A stretch of 25,830 nt of DNA from DATLGB01 sp038258425 (GCA_038258425.1 JBBSPV010000048.1:1-25830), one strand, 5' to 3'; numbered from the stretch's first letter, positions 1-6,771 are shown. A program made the numbers and translations. Notes: a model not told the origin generated them from the letters alone.

Positions 1-536
1 GAAGCGAAATGACCTTCGTCTAGAACAGCGGGTCGCCCGAATCGTCGTTTGCTGGCGCAAATCAACTCGAAAATCCCAAGCGGCACGAGCCAACTAGCCC
101 ACGTCGCCAGTGGGTAAACCCAATCGGCGCCGTAATCTGCCACAGTGGCAACACCGCCAATGATTCGGAGAACGACCGCGGAGCACAGCAGTAAGAAACA
201 CCGCCACATCCAGCGGCGATGCGTTTCGAATTTGCGCTGCACGGCTGCTCGCCAGCCGAGCGCTACGCTGCCCGCCGTTGCGACCGCGAGCGCCGACAGG
301 CCGCTCGCCAGGGCTCCGAGGTGGGCCGCCTCGTGGGCGCCGAAGCGCGTCGCGAGCGCCGCCACCCTCGGGGCGCCCGGCGGGGGGGCCAGCGCGTAGG
401 CCGCCCGCAGGGCGTGCTCGACGCGCATGACGCGGGTGAGCGTCGCGGCGTCGCCGGAGACCGCGGCGCCGGCGGGGGTCGCGCGCGGGGCGACGGCGGC
501 CGCCGCGGCGACCAGCAGCACGTCCCGGCGCCTCAC
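1..536 (-). CDS. Partial chimeric frame: ferritin-like N-terminus joined to DUF2306-like C-terminus
   Basis: The frame starts with GTG at 536, overlaps the stop of the upstream gene by 4 bp (GTGA), and stays open for 178 codons to the window edge. The first ~80 residues have a Tat-like RRRD start, an Ala-rich hydrophobic stretch, and ferritin-like E/H segments (VEHALRAAY, HEAAHLGAL), like the gene before it. From about position 290 downward the protein reads WRAAVQRKFETHRRWMWRC, then VVLRII and YPLATWASW; this is the pattern of the DUF2306 membrane family, whose N-terminal helices are missing. GC drops from about 80% (301-536) to 55-60% (1-240) at the same place. The frame is seen directly; the two family assignments are by motif. 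It could be a recombination product, an acquired segment, or an assembly join at a contig end. I think the last is at least as likely as a working fusion. Confidence 0.6.
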   Translation of the reverse strand, partial: MRRRDVLLVAAAAAVAPRATPAGAAVSGDAATLTRVMRVEHALRAAYALAPPPGAPRVAALATRFGAHEAAHLGALASGLSALAVATAGSVALGWRAAVQRKFETHRRWMWRCFLLLCSAVVLRIIGGVATVADYGADWVYPLATWASWLVPLGIFELICASKRRFGRPAVLDEGHFA

Positions 537-1015
537 GTCACGAAGGCCTGCGGGGCCTGGGGACGACCGAGCTCGCCCCGCAGGACGGCGACGTGCTCGG
601 CCTCCGCCGCCGCGATGGAGGCCACGAGGCGGCGCAGGCCACCGTCGCGCAGCTGCGGGAGGGCCTCGAGGTGGGCGGTGTAGGACCGCTGCTCGGAGCC
701 GAGGGCGACGGCGAGGCCGCCCTGGTGGACGGACGAGCCGGCGTCCGGCGGCAGCCGGCCGGTGAGCGAGCGGTAGGCGTCCGCGAGGGCCGCGTGGTGG
801 GCGCGCTCCTGTGCGCGCAGGCGCCGGAACAGCGGGTTCGGAGCCCGCTTCAGCGCGACGGTGTAGAAGGACTCCTCGGCGGACTCGACGGTCAGCAGCC
901 GCGCCACCACGTCGGCGTCCGACGGCTTCGGCGCCGCCGGCTCCGCGCCGCAGGCCGACAGCAGCGCCGCCGGCGCGGCGAGCAGCAGCGCCCGCCGCCC
1001 CGCCGTCGGGCTCAC
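533..1015 (-). CDS. Ferritin-like domain lipoprotein
   Basis: This 160-residue protein starts with a GTG that overlaps the cysM stop (GTGA at 1012-1015), so translation is probably coupled; a second GTG lies one codon upstream. The N-terminus has an RR pair, a hydrophobic stretch and a lipobox (LLSAC), indicating export and lipid anchoring. The mature part has alternating helices with ferritin-like acid/His segments (VESAEESFY, RAQERAHHAAL, AAAEAEHVAVL), as in the DUF4439-type ferritin-like proteins of actinobacteria. Whether it binds metal cannot be told from sequence. It sits between cysM and a second ferritin-like gene with the same 4-bp overlap, so the three form one operon. Its link to cysteine synthesis is unknown. 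Confidence 0.72.
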   Translation of the reverse strand: MSPTAGRRALLLAAPAALLSACGAEPAAPKPSDADVVARLLTVESAEESFYTVALKRAPNPLFRRLRAQERAHHAALADAYRSLTGRLPPDAGSSVHQGGLAVALGSEQRSYTAHLEALPQLRDGGLRRLVASIAAAEAEHVAVLRGELGRPQAPQAFVT

Positions 1016-1980
1016 CACCAGAGGGTGGACTCGAGCTCGAGCAGCTCGTCGACGGGCTTGGTGTAGAGCCCGCTCGACAGGTACTTCCAGCCGTCGTCGC
1101 ACACGATGAAGACGACGTTGCCCTCGTCCATCTCGTTCGCGATGCGCACGGCGATGGAGGCGATGGCGCCCGACGAGACGCCGGCGAAGATGCCCTCCTC
1201 CTCCAGCAGCCGGCGCGTCCAGACGATGGCGTCGCGGTTGGTGACGAAGATCTTGCGGTCCAGCACCGAGAGGTCGATGATCGGCGGGATGAAGCCGTCG
1301 TCGAGGGAGCGCAGGCCCTGGACCGGCTCGCCCTGCATGGGCTCGGCGGCGACGATCCTCACCGCGTCGCCGAAGGCCTCCTTCAGGCGCCGGCCGTTGC
1401 CCATGAGCGTCCCGCCCGTGCCCAGGCCGGCGACGAAGGCCGACACCTCGTCAAGCTCGTCGAGGATCTCCTTCGCCGTGCCCTCGTAGTGCGCGCGGGG
1501 GTTGGCGTCGTTGCCGTACTGGTACGGCATGTAGTAGCGCGCGTCGGCCGCGGCCATCTCCAGCGCCATGGCGACGGCGCCGTTGGAGCCCTGGTCGCCC
1601 GGCGAGTAGACGATCTCCGCGCCGTACATCTCGAGCAGCTGGCTGCGCTCCGGCGTGACGTTGTCGGGCATGACGACCTTCAGCGGGTAGCCCTTGCGCC
1701 GGCAGATCATGGCCAGGCTGATGCCGGTGTTGCCCGAGGTCGGCTCGAGGATGGTCTGCCCGGGCGAGATGAGGCCACGCTCCTCGGCGTCCTCGATCAT
1801 CGCCCGCGCGACGCGGTCCTTGACAGAGCCCGTGGGGTTGTGGGACTCGAGCTTGGCCCAGATGCGCACGCCGGGCCTCGGCGAGAGGCGCTTGAGCTCG
1901 ACCAGCGGCGTGTTGCCGATGGCCTGGACGATGTCGCCGTAGCGGCCGCCGCACGGGCGGTTGAGGAGCTCTCCGGCCAT
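1012..1980 (-). CDS. cysM: CysO-dependent cysteine synthase CysM (PLP enzyme)
   Basis: A 322-residue fold-type II PLP enzyme that makes cysteine by beta-replacement. Seen: QAIGNTPLVEL at the N-terminus, the PLP lysine in NPTGSVKDR (K54), the TSGNTGIS substrate loop, GLGTGGTLMG phosphate-binding loop, and GVSSGA near the C-terminus. Compared from memory with Mycobacterium tuberculosis CysM, it shares AAEPxxGExVxxLRxxDxGF, which holds the arginine tied to O-phosphoserine use, and a C-terminal tail ending LESTLWW that resembles the mycobacterial active-site lid ending in LWA. I therefore prefer CysM over O-acetylserine CysK. The start is ATG 1980 because homology begins there; the in-frame extension to 2220 runs through the promoter region. 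It shares an upstream element with the ThiF-type gene at 3391-4647, whose partner cysO encodes the likely sulfur donor. Confidence 0.88.
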   Translation of the reverse strand: MAGELLNRPCGGRYGDIVQAIGNTPLVELKRLSPRPGVRIWAKLESHNPTGSVKDRVARAMIEDAEERGLISPGQTILEPTSGNTGISLAMICRRKGYPLKVVMPDNVTPERSQLLEMYGAEIVYSPGDQGSNGAVAMALEMAAADARYYMPYQYGNDANPRAHYEGTAKEILDELDEVSAFVAGLGTGGTLMGNGRRLKEAFGDAVRIVAAEPMQGEPVQGLRSLDDGFIPPIIDLSVLDRKIFVTNRDAIVWTRRLLEEEGIFAGVSSGAIASIAVRIANEMDEGNVVFIVCDDGWKYLSSGLYTKPVDELLELESTLWW

Positions 1981-2001
1981 TGCTTCCAAAAGGATAGTGA
2001 C
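1977..2001 (-). promoter_or_regulatory. Conserved 25-bp promoter element at cysM
   Basis: On the minus strand this stretch contains CTATCCTTTTG followed by GAAGCAATGG, where ATG is the cysM start. It matches the element at 4679-4703 at 23 of 25 positions. TATCCT (1996-1991) fits a TANNNT -10 box, with 10 nt to the ATG, so the leader would be very short. TCC-TTTT-GGA is a weak dyad and may be part of an operator. The regulator is unknown. Confidence 0.6.
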
Positions 2002-2030
2002 GTGGGAGAGGGTCCGGAGGTGCGATTTGA

Positions 2031-2088
2031 CGAGGATCGGAGGCTTCGTGACGCTGTCCGGAGATCCGAGCTCGCGAGGATCGGAGGC
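2031..2088. repeat. 14-bp direct repeat in the cysM/yihY intergenic region
   Basis: CGAGGATCGGAGGC occurs at 2031-2044 and again at 2075-2088, 44 bp apart start to start, in the 151-bp divergent spacer. It could be a pair of regulator sites for the YihY gene or chance in GC-rich DNA. Confidence 0.45.
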
Positions 2089-2131
2089 CGAAACCACGAA
2101 ACCGGCCCCCGTGGGTACCACGGTCGCCAGG

Positions 2132-3106
2132 ATGACCGACGCCGCCGGCGACGCTCCGCGGGAATCCCGCCTCGCCCGAGGGTGGCGGCGGTTCGCGCAG
2201 CTCGTGGAGCACGGGGTCACCGACTTCTTCGTCGACGGCTGCCCTCAGCGCGCGGCCGCGATCTCGTTCTACGCGCTGTTCTCGATCTTTCCGCTGGCGA
2301 TCCTCTCCGTCGCCGTGCTCGGCCTCCTCGTCAACGACGACGCGGCGCGCACGCGGGTCATCTCCTTCCTGCTCAACAACCTGCCGCTCACCGAGGACGG
2401 CGGCCGCCGCCAGCTGCAGTCCCTGCTCACGCAGGTGACGCGCGACGTCGCCGGCTTCGGTGTGCTGGGCGTCGCGACGCTGCTGTTCGCGGCCTCCGGC
2501 GTGATGGCCGCGATCCGCCACGCGCTCAACGCCGCCTTCAACACGAGAGACGACCGGCCGCCGTTTCAGGCGAAGCTCTGGGACTTCGCCATGGTCCTCG
2601 TCTTCGGCGCGCTCGTCACGGCGTCCCTGGCCCTGACGCTGATCGACCAGCTCCAGTCGCGGGTCAGCAAGGGCGCCAACGACGTCATCCCAGGTGCCGG
2701 CGGCGTGATCGCCGACCTGCTCATCAGCGCCGGGCGGGTCGTCCCCTTCGTGCTGGCGCTCATCGTGTTCGCCGGGCTGTTCAAGCTCGTGCCCTCGACC
2801 CGCCCCCGGCTGCGCGACTCGTGGCCGGGCATCATCGTGGCGGCGCTGGGCTACGAGCTCGCCAAGACGGGGTTCACGATCTACCTCACGTCGTTCGCGA
2901 ACTACGGCGCGATATACGCCTCGCTCGGGTCGATCATCGCGTTCCTCGTCTTCATCTTCGTCGCGGCCAACGTCGCCCTGCTCGGCGCGGAGTTCGCCTC
3001 CGAGTGGCCGTGCGTGCGCGCGGGCAACTACGACGGACCGGGCGACCCGTTCCTGCGTCAGGTCGCGAACGTCGTGCGCGGGCTGTTCCTGCGGCCCAAG
3101 GAATGA
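2132..3106 (+). CDS. YihY/BrkB family membrane protein
   Basis: A 324-residue integral membrane protein of the YihY/UPF0761 (formerly BrkB/ribonuclease BN) family. Seen: the N-terminal segment with QRAAAISFYALFSIFPLAIL, about six hydrophobic helices, and the family-like region RPRLRDSWPGIIVAALGYELAK followed by YGAIYASLGSIIAFLVFIF. ATG 2132 is chosen because it opens the recognised domain; upstream sequence in the same frame crosses the cysM promoter. The biochemical role is not settled, and the old RNase label is considered wrong. It is divergent from cysM (151 bp between start codons) and its last 49 bp overlap the 3' end of cysO on the other strand. It separates the two sulfur operons but has no obvious role in that pathway. 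Confidence 0.85.
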   Translation: MTDAAGDAPRESRLARGWRRFAQLVEHGVTDFFVDGCPQRAAAISFYALFSIFPLAILSVAVLGLLVNDDAARTRVISFLLNNLPLTEDGGRRQLQSLLTQVTRDVAGFGVLGVATLLFAASGVMAAIRHALNAAFNTRDDRPPFQAKLWDFAMVLVFGALVTASLALTLIDQLQSRVSKGANDVIPGAGGVIADLLISAGRVVPFVLALIVFAGLFKLVPSTRPRLRDSWPGIIVAALGYELAKTGFTIYLTSFANYGAIYASLGSIIAFLVFIFVAANVALLGAEFASEWPCVRAGNYDGPGDPFLRQVANVVRGLFLRPKE

Positions 3107-3378
3107 GCGCCGCCCGCCATCGCCGGCAGGATCACGATGGTGTCGGACTCCCCGACGCCGGTGTCGAGCCCGTCGAGGACGCGGACGTCCTCGTCGTTGA
3201 GGTAGACGTTGACGTAGCGGTTGAGCTGGCCCTCCCCCGAGAACAGCTGGGTCTCCGTCTCCGGGTGCCGGCCGGCGAGATCGCGCAGGACCTCGCCGAC
3301 GTTGGCGCCGCTGGCGTCGACCGTCTTCTCGCCGCCGACGGAGGGACGCAGGACCGGGGGGATCTTCACAGTGGCCAT
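3058..3378 (-). CDS. cysO: CysO-type ubiquitin-like sulfur carrier with a C-terminal tail
   Basis: A 106-residue MoaD/ThiS/CysO-family beta-grasp protein. Residues 1-90 follow mycobacterial CysO closely: IPPVLRPxxGGxKxVxASG, then LNRYVNVYLNDEDVR, and the end ILPAMAGG with Gly89-Gly90. In CysO the terminal glycine becomes a thiocarboxylate that gives its sulfur to CysM. Here 16 further residues (AHSLGRRNSPRTTFAT) follow the diglycine, so activation would need trimming, for instance by a JAMM/Mec-type peptidase; none is seen in the window. The tail is encoded almost exactly by the 49 bp overlapping the end of the YihY gene. GGAG lies just before ATG 3378, and the gene follows the ThiF-type gene by 12 bp, so the two are co-transcribed. 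Confidence 0.85.
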   Translation of the reverse strand: MATVKIPPVLRPSVGGEKTVDASGANVGEVLRDLAGRHPETETQLFSGEGQLNRYVNVYLNDEDVRVLDGLDTGVGESDTIVILPAMAGGAHSLGRRNSPRTTFAT

Positions 3379-3390
3379 AGGACTCCGAAC

Positions 3391-4647
3391 CTAGCCCGCC
3401 GCGGCGCAGAACGCCTCGTAGTCGGGGAAGACGCCCATCTCCGCGTCCGTGATGTCCTCCGGGTCGCGCGAGCAGACCGGGCACTCGGGGTCGCGGCGGA
3501 CCTTGAGCTCGGTGAACGTCGCTCCCAGCGCCTCGTAGAGCAACAGGCGGCCGATGAGCGGCTCGCCGGCGCCGACGATGAGCTTGACGACCTCCGTGGC
3601 CTGCAGCAGGCCCATGGTCCCCGGCAGCACGCCGAGCACGCCGTTGGCGCCGCAGGACGGGGCGAGCTCGGCCGGCGGCGGGACGGGGTACAGGCAGCGG
3701 TAGCACGGGCCCACGTAGGGCGCGAAGACCGACAGCTGCCCGTCGAAGCCGAGGATGGAGGCCGACACCACGGGAATGCGCAGCCGCACGGTCGCGTCGT
3801 TGAGCAGGTAGCGGGTCGGGAAGTTGTCCACGCCGTCGACGATGACGTCGTAGCCCTCGATAATCTCCATGACGTTGGAGGCGTCGAGTCGCGTCGCGTA
3901 CTTGACGACCTCGACGTCGGGGTTGATGTCGTGGATGGCCCGCTCGGCCGAGTCGACCTTGGGCGTGCCGATCCCGTCCGTGGTGTGGATGACCTGGCGC
4001 TGGAGGTTGGAGAGGTCGACGACGTCGTCGTCGACGATGCCGAGGGTGCCGACGCCGGCCGCCGCGAGGTACAGCGCGGTCGGCGAGCCGAGCCCGCCCG
4101 CGCCGAGCAGCAGGACCTTCGCGTCGAGCAGCCTGGTCTGGCCCTCGAGGCCGATCTCCGGCACGAGCAGGTGGCGCGAGTAGCGCTCGCGCTGCTCCTT
4201 GCTCAGGTGCCGCGGGACCTCGACCTCGTAGCCGCGGTCCTTCCACAGCGCGTAGCCGCCGGTCATGGAGGCGACGTTCGTGTAGCCGAGATCGTCGCGC
4301 AGGGTGCGCGCGGCCAGGGCGGAGCGGTTGCCCGAGGCGCAGTAGAGGACGACGGGCTCGTCGTGGTCGGGCGCCGCGCCCTCGATGCGCGACTCGAGGT
4401 GGCCTCGGGTGACGTGCTTGGCCCCGGGGATGTGGCCCGCGTCCCACTCGTCGAGCTCGCGGACGTCGACGAGCACGAAGCCGGGGCCCTGGCCAGGTCT
4501 GCCCGCCGACTCGCCCCCGTTCGAACCTCCGTTGACGCCGGCCGGCTGGGTCTTGGCCCCCTCGAGGTCGTCGTGGACCTCGGACGGGTCCAGCTCGTCG
4601 ATCTGGCTCTTGATCTGGCGGATCAGCTCCGCGCCTGAGGGACTCAT
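3391..4647 (-). CDS. Rhodanese-ThiF fusion: sulfur-carrier adenylyltransferase (MoeZ-like)
   Basis: A 418-residue enzyme expected to adenylate the C-terminal glycine of CysO and help load sulfur. An N-terminal rhodanese domain (about 55-145) carries VDVRELDEWDAGHIPGA and the active-site loop CASGNRS (C103). A ThiF/MoeB domain (about 155-395) follows with the nucleotide loop GAGGLGSP (182-189), DLSNLQRQ, DGVDNFPTRY, and zinc pairs PCYRC (C315, C318) and CPVC (C389, C392). Actinobacterial MoeZ normally has the reverse order, so I leave the symbol blank. ATG 4647 overlaps the stop of a 12-codon leader frame (ATGA) and has no Shine-Dalgarno of its own. The next gene, cysO, is the expected substrate. 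The upstream element is shared with cysM. Confidence 0.88.
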   Translation of the reverse strand: MSPSGAELIRQIKSQIDELDPSEVHDDLEGAKTQPAGVNGGSNGGESAGRPGQGPGFVLVDVRELDEWDAGHIPGAKHVTRGHLESRIEGAAPDHDEPVVLYCASGNRSALAARTLRDDLGYTNVASMTGGYALWKDRGYEVEVPRHLSKEQRERYSRHLLVPEIGLEGQTRLLDAKVLLLGAGGLGSPTALYLAAAGVGTLGIVDDDVVDLSNLQRQVIHTTDGIGTPKVDSAERAIHDINPDVEVVKYATRLDASNVMEIIEGYDVIVDGVDNFPTRYLLNDATVRLRIPVVSASILGFDGQLSVFAPYVGPCYRCLYPVPPPAELAPSCGANGVLGVLPGTMGLLQATEVVKLIVGAGEPLIGRLLLYEALGATFTELKVRRDPECPVCSRDPEDITDAEMGVFPDYEAFCAAAG

Positions 4648-4682
4648 CGCTTGAAATGCCTCGTTCTCGACCGGGAATCCAT
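4644..4682 (-). CDS. Possible 12-residue leader peptide upstream of the ThiF-type gene
   Basis: An ATG at 4682 opens a frame reading MDSRSRTRHFKR and ends in a TGA that overlaps the downstream ATG (ATGA, 4644-4647). The ATG sits at exactly the same place in the conserved element as the real start codon of cysM. The main gene lacks a Shine-Dalgarno, which fits translational coupling from this small frame. There are no cysteine codons, so it is not a classic cysteine attenuator. It may be chance. Confidence 0.4.
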   Translation of the reverse strand: MDSRSRTRHFKR

Positions 4683-4703
4683 TGCTTTCAAAAGGATAGC
4701 GAC
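4679..4703 (-). promoter_or_regulatory. Conserved 25-bp promoter element at the rhodanese-ThiF/cysO operon
   Basis: This is the second copy of the cysM element (23 of 25 identical), with CTATCCTTTTG then AAAGCAATGG on the minus strand. TATCCT lies at 4698-4693 as a candidate -10 box. The two copies imply common control of cysM and of the CysO activation operon. Confidence 0.6.
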
Positions 4704-4741
4704 CGTCAAGTTTCGCTTCCGCCTGCCGATAGGAGCCTCGG

Positions 4742-5719
4742 ATGCGTCCACGCACGCTGCTGACCCAGGTCCTCGCCGTCAACGCGCTGCTGGTGGCCAC
4801 CACCGCCCTCGTGGCCACGGCGTTCACGTCCGCGCGGATCAAGGGCGTCGGCTCGCCCATCGGCCTGGCGGTGCTCATCCTCGCCGTGCTCAGCGTCATC
4901 CTGCTGAACTCCGTGCTGCTGCGCCACCGCCTGCGGCCGCTGGAGAAGCTCGTGGACACGATGGACGCCGTCGACCTCGCGGTCACGGACGGCTCGCCCG
5001 ACCGGCGGGCCCAGATCCCCGAGGGCGCCGCGGAGGAGGTCCAGCGGCTCACCGTCCGCTTCAACGCGATGCTCGACCGCCTCCAGGAGGAGCGCCACGG
5101 CGCCGCCCGCGCGGTGCTGCGCGCCCAGGAGCTCGAGCGCCAGCGACTCGCGCGCGACCTCCACGACGAGGTCAACCAGTCCCTGACCGGGATCAAGCTG
5201 CGGATGTCCGCCCTCGTGCAGGACGCGCCGGCCGAGATCCGCGCCGAGCTCGCCGACGTGCAGGCGCTGACGAACACCGCCATGGGCGAGCTGCTGCGCC
5301 TCACCCGAGAGCTGCGCCCGACCGCCCTCGACGACCACGGCCTGATCCCGGCGCTGCGCTCCCAGGTCGCCGACTTCGCCGCCCGCACCGGCATCGAGGC
5401 CGAGTTCCGCCGCACCGGCGCGGTGCCGGAGCTCACGGACGAGCAGCAGCTCGTCGTCTTCCGCGTCACCCAGGAGTCGCTGACGAACGTCGCCCAGCAC
5501 GCGGCCGCGCGCCGGGTCAACGTCGAGCTGAGCGTCAACGGCGCCACCACCCTTCGAGTCGTCGACGACGGCGCGGGCTTCGCGTCCGTCGCCAAGCCGC
5601 GCAGCCTCGGCCTGTCGGGCATGCGCGAGCGCGCCCTGCTGGTCGGCGGCGACCTGGCCATCTCCTCCCGGCCCGGCGAGGGGACCATCATCGAGCTGAC
5701 CATGGGGCGTCTGACATGA
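4742..5719 (+). CDS. NarL-type sensor histidine kinase with HAMP domain
   Basis: A 325-residue inner-membrane histidine kinase. Two membrane helices (about 7-30 and 41-60) are separated by only about ten residues, so there is no extracellular sensor domain. A HAMP region follows (about 60-118), then a HisKA_3 dimerisation helix with phospho-acceptor His141 in LARDLHDEVNQ, and a HATPase domain with N-box TQESLTNVAQHA (N249), DDGAGF (275-280) and a GLSGMRERA lid. The signal may come through the membrane or a partner protein. AGGAG precedes ATG 4742. It is divergent from the ThiF-type gene (94 bp) and overlaps its response regulator by ATGA. Confidence 0.9.
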   Translation: MRPRTLLTQVLAVNALLVATTALVATAFTSARIKGVGSPIGLAVLILAVLSVILLNSVLLRHRLRPLEKLVDTMDAVDLAVTDGSPDRRAQIPEGAAEEVQRLTVRFNAMLDRLQEERHGAARAVLRAQELERQRLARDLHDEVNQSLTGIKLRMSALVQDAPAEIRAELADVQALTNTAMGELLRLTRELRPTALDDHGLIPALRSQVADFAARTGIEAEFRRTGAVPELTDEQQLVVFRVTQESLTNVAQHAAARRVNVELSVNGATTLRVVDDGAGFASVAKPRSLGLSGMRERALLVGGDLAISSRPGEGTIIELTMGRLT

Positions 5720-6348
5720 AGATCCTGATCGCCGACGACCACGGCATCGTGCGCGGGGGCCTGCGGCTGCTGCTGGACCGCCAACCCGACCTCGAGGTGG
5801 TGGCGGAGGCCACGGACGGCGTCGAGGCCGTCGAGCAAGCCCAGGCCACCCGACCGGACCTCTGCGTGCTCGACGTCTCCATGCCGCGCCTGACCGGGCT
5901 GCAGGCGGCGCGCCAGATCAAGGCGCACCTGCCCGACACCCAGGTGCTCATGCTCTCCATGCACGACGACGAGCGCTACGTCTTCGACGCCCTGCAGGCC
6001 GGCGCCTCGGGTTACGTGCTCAAGCGCGACGTCGACGAGGCGCTGCTCGACGCCGTCCGGGCGGTCGGGCGCGACGAGGCGTTCGTGACCGGCGCGGTCG
6101 AGCGGTCGCTGATCCGCGACTGGATGAGCGACGGCTCCAAAGGCCCGCAGGAGCCGCTCTCCCCGCGCGAGCAGGAGGTCCTCAAGCTCATCTCGGAGGC
6201 CTACACGAACAAGGAGATCGCCGAGACGCTGCACCTCGCGGAGAAGACGGTGGAGTCCCACCGGGGCAACATCCTGCGCAAGCTCGGCATGCGCGACCGC
6301 GTCGAGCTCGTGCGCTACGCGATCCGCCGGGGCTTGATCGAGGCGTAG
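5716..6348 (+). CDS. NarL/LuxR-family response regulator
   Basis: A 210-residue two-domain regulator. The receiver domain has D7-D8 (IADDH), phospho-acceptor D53 (CVLDVSMP), S81 (MLSMHDDE) and K103 (YVLKRDVD). A LuxR-type helix-turn-helix follows (LSPREQEVLKLI, then NKEIAETL and EKTVESHRGNILRKL). ATG 5716 overlaps the kinase stop, so the two are translationally coupled and very likely a cognate pair. Regulated genes cannot be named; no obvious repeated operator was found next to the operon. Confidence 0.93.
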   Translation: MKILIADDHGIVRGGLRLLLDRQPDLEVVAEATDGVEAVEQAQATRPDLCVLDVSMPRLTGLQAARQIKAHLPDTQVLMLSMHDDERYVFDALQAGASGYVLKRDVDEALLDAVRAVGRDEAFVTGAVERSLIRDWMSDGSKGPQEPLSPREQEVLKLISEAYTNKEIAETLHLAEKTVESHRGNILRKLGMRDRVELVRYAIRRGLIEA

Positions 6349-6551
6349 CCGTCGCGCCCGCGAACCCGGTGAGCGGCTGATGCGCCGGCGAGACGGCCGG
6401 TCCTCGACGGAGGCGCGGCATCGTGGAGGGCGGTCTCCGAGCCCGCCCACGCGCACACCGGGGGGACGTGGCGCGGCGGGGGGACCGCTGTGGTTCGCGA
6501 GCCGGGCCAGGTGCTCGTCAGCGCGACGTGGTGCCTACCGGTGACCCCAGT

Positions 6552-6660
6552 CTGAGCCAGGCGGCGGCGGCGGGCCCGGCGCCGGTGTCGCCCGGGGATC
6601 GGACCCCCTGAGCTCGGCGGCGGCGTCGGGCCGGCGCCAGGGTCGCCCCGGGGGTCGAGG
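6552..6660. repeat. Imperfect tandem repeat, two units of about 55 bp
   Basis: Unit 1 (6552-6602) and unit 2 (6608-6660) both begin CTGAGC, continue with a GGCGGCGGCG run, then a GGCGCC core and a TCGCCC-CGGGG stretch. They are offset by 56 bp. Each unit could fold around its GGCGCC core. The function is unknown. Confidence 0.5.
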
Positions 6661-6758
6661 CGGGTTCGAGTGGCCCCGGCCGCACCGACCCGCCTGGGCC
6701 TGTTTGATCCGGGCCCGCGCCTGCGCCCGGTGCGGCCCGCGGCCGGCCTCCCGATCCC

Positions 6759-6771
6759 TAGCCTCGGACCT
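6759..6771 (+). promoter_or_regulatory. -10 box and leaderless start of the SCO1 gene
   Basis: TAGCCT at 6759-6764 is followed by 7 nt and then GTG 6772, the spacing expected when transcription begins at the start codon. No Shine-Dalgarno is present. Confidence 0.5.

Larger units (their letters stand above)
6349..6771. other. Non-coding stretch between response regulator and SCO1
   Basis: No convincing gene is present on either strand; open frames here are Arg/Gly/Pro-rich without domain features. It holds an imperfect tandem repeat (6552-6660) and, at its right end, a -10 box for the SCO1 gene. No known riboswitch was recognised. Confidence 0.6.

Noticed and set aside
811..4638. A plus-strand open frame of more than 1200 codons across cysM, yihY, cysO and the ThiF-type gene
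   Set aside because: It is antisense to or out of frame with genes that have clear motifs; its translation is Arg/Ala/Val/Asp-rich without domains, as expected from third-position GC.
4644..4682. Cysteine attenuator leader
   Set aside because: The small frame contains no Cys codons, so cysteine-tRNA control of the known kind does not fit; it was kept only as a possible coupled leader.
6423..6660. Possible riboswitch in the gap before SCO1
   Set aside because: A few GGTG and CCGGTGACC bits recall cobalamin or other aptamers, but no full conserved core could be assembled.
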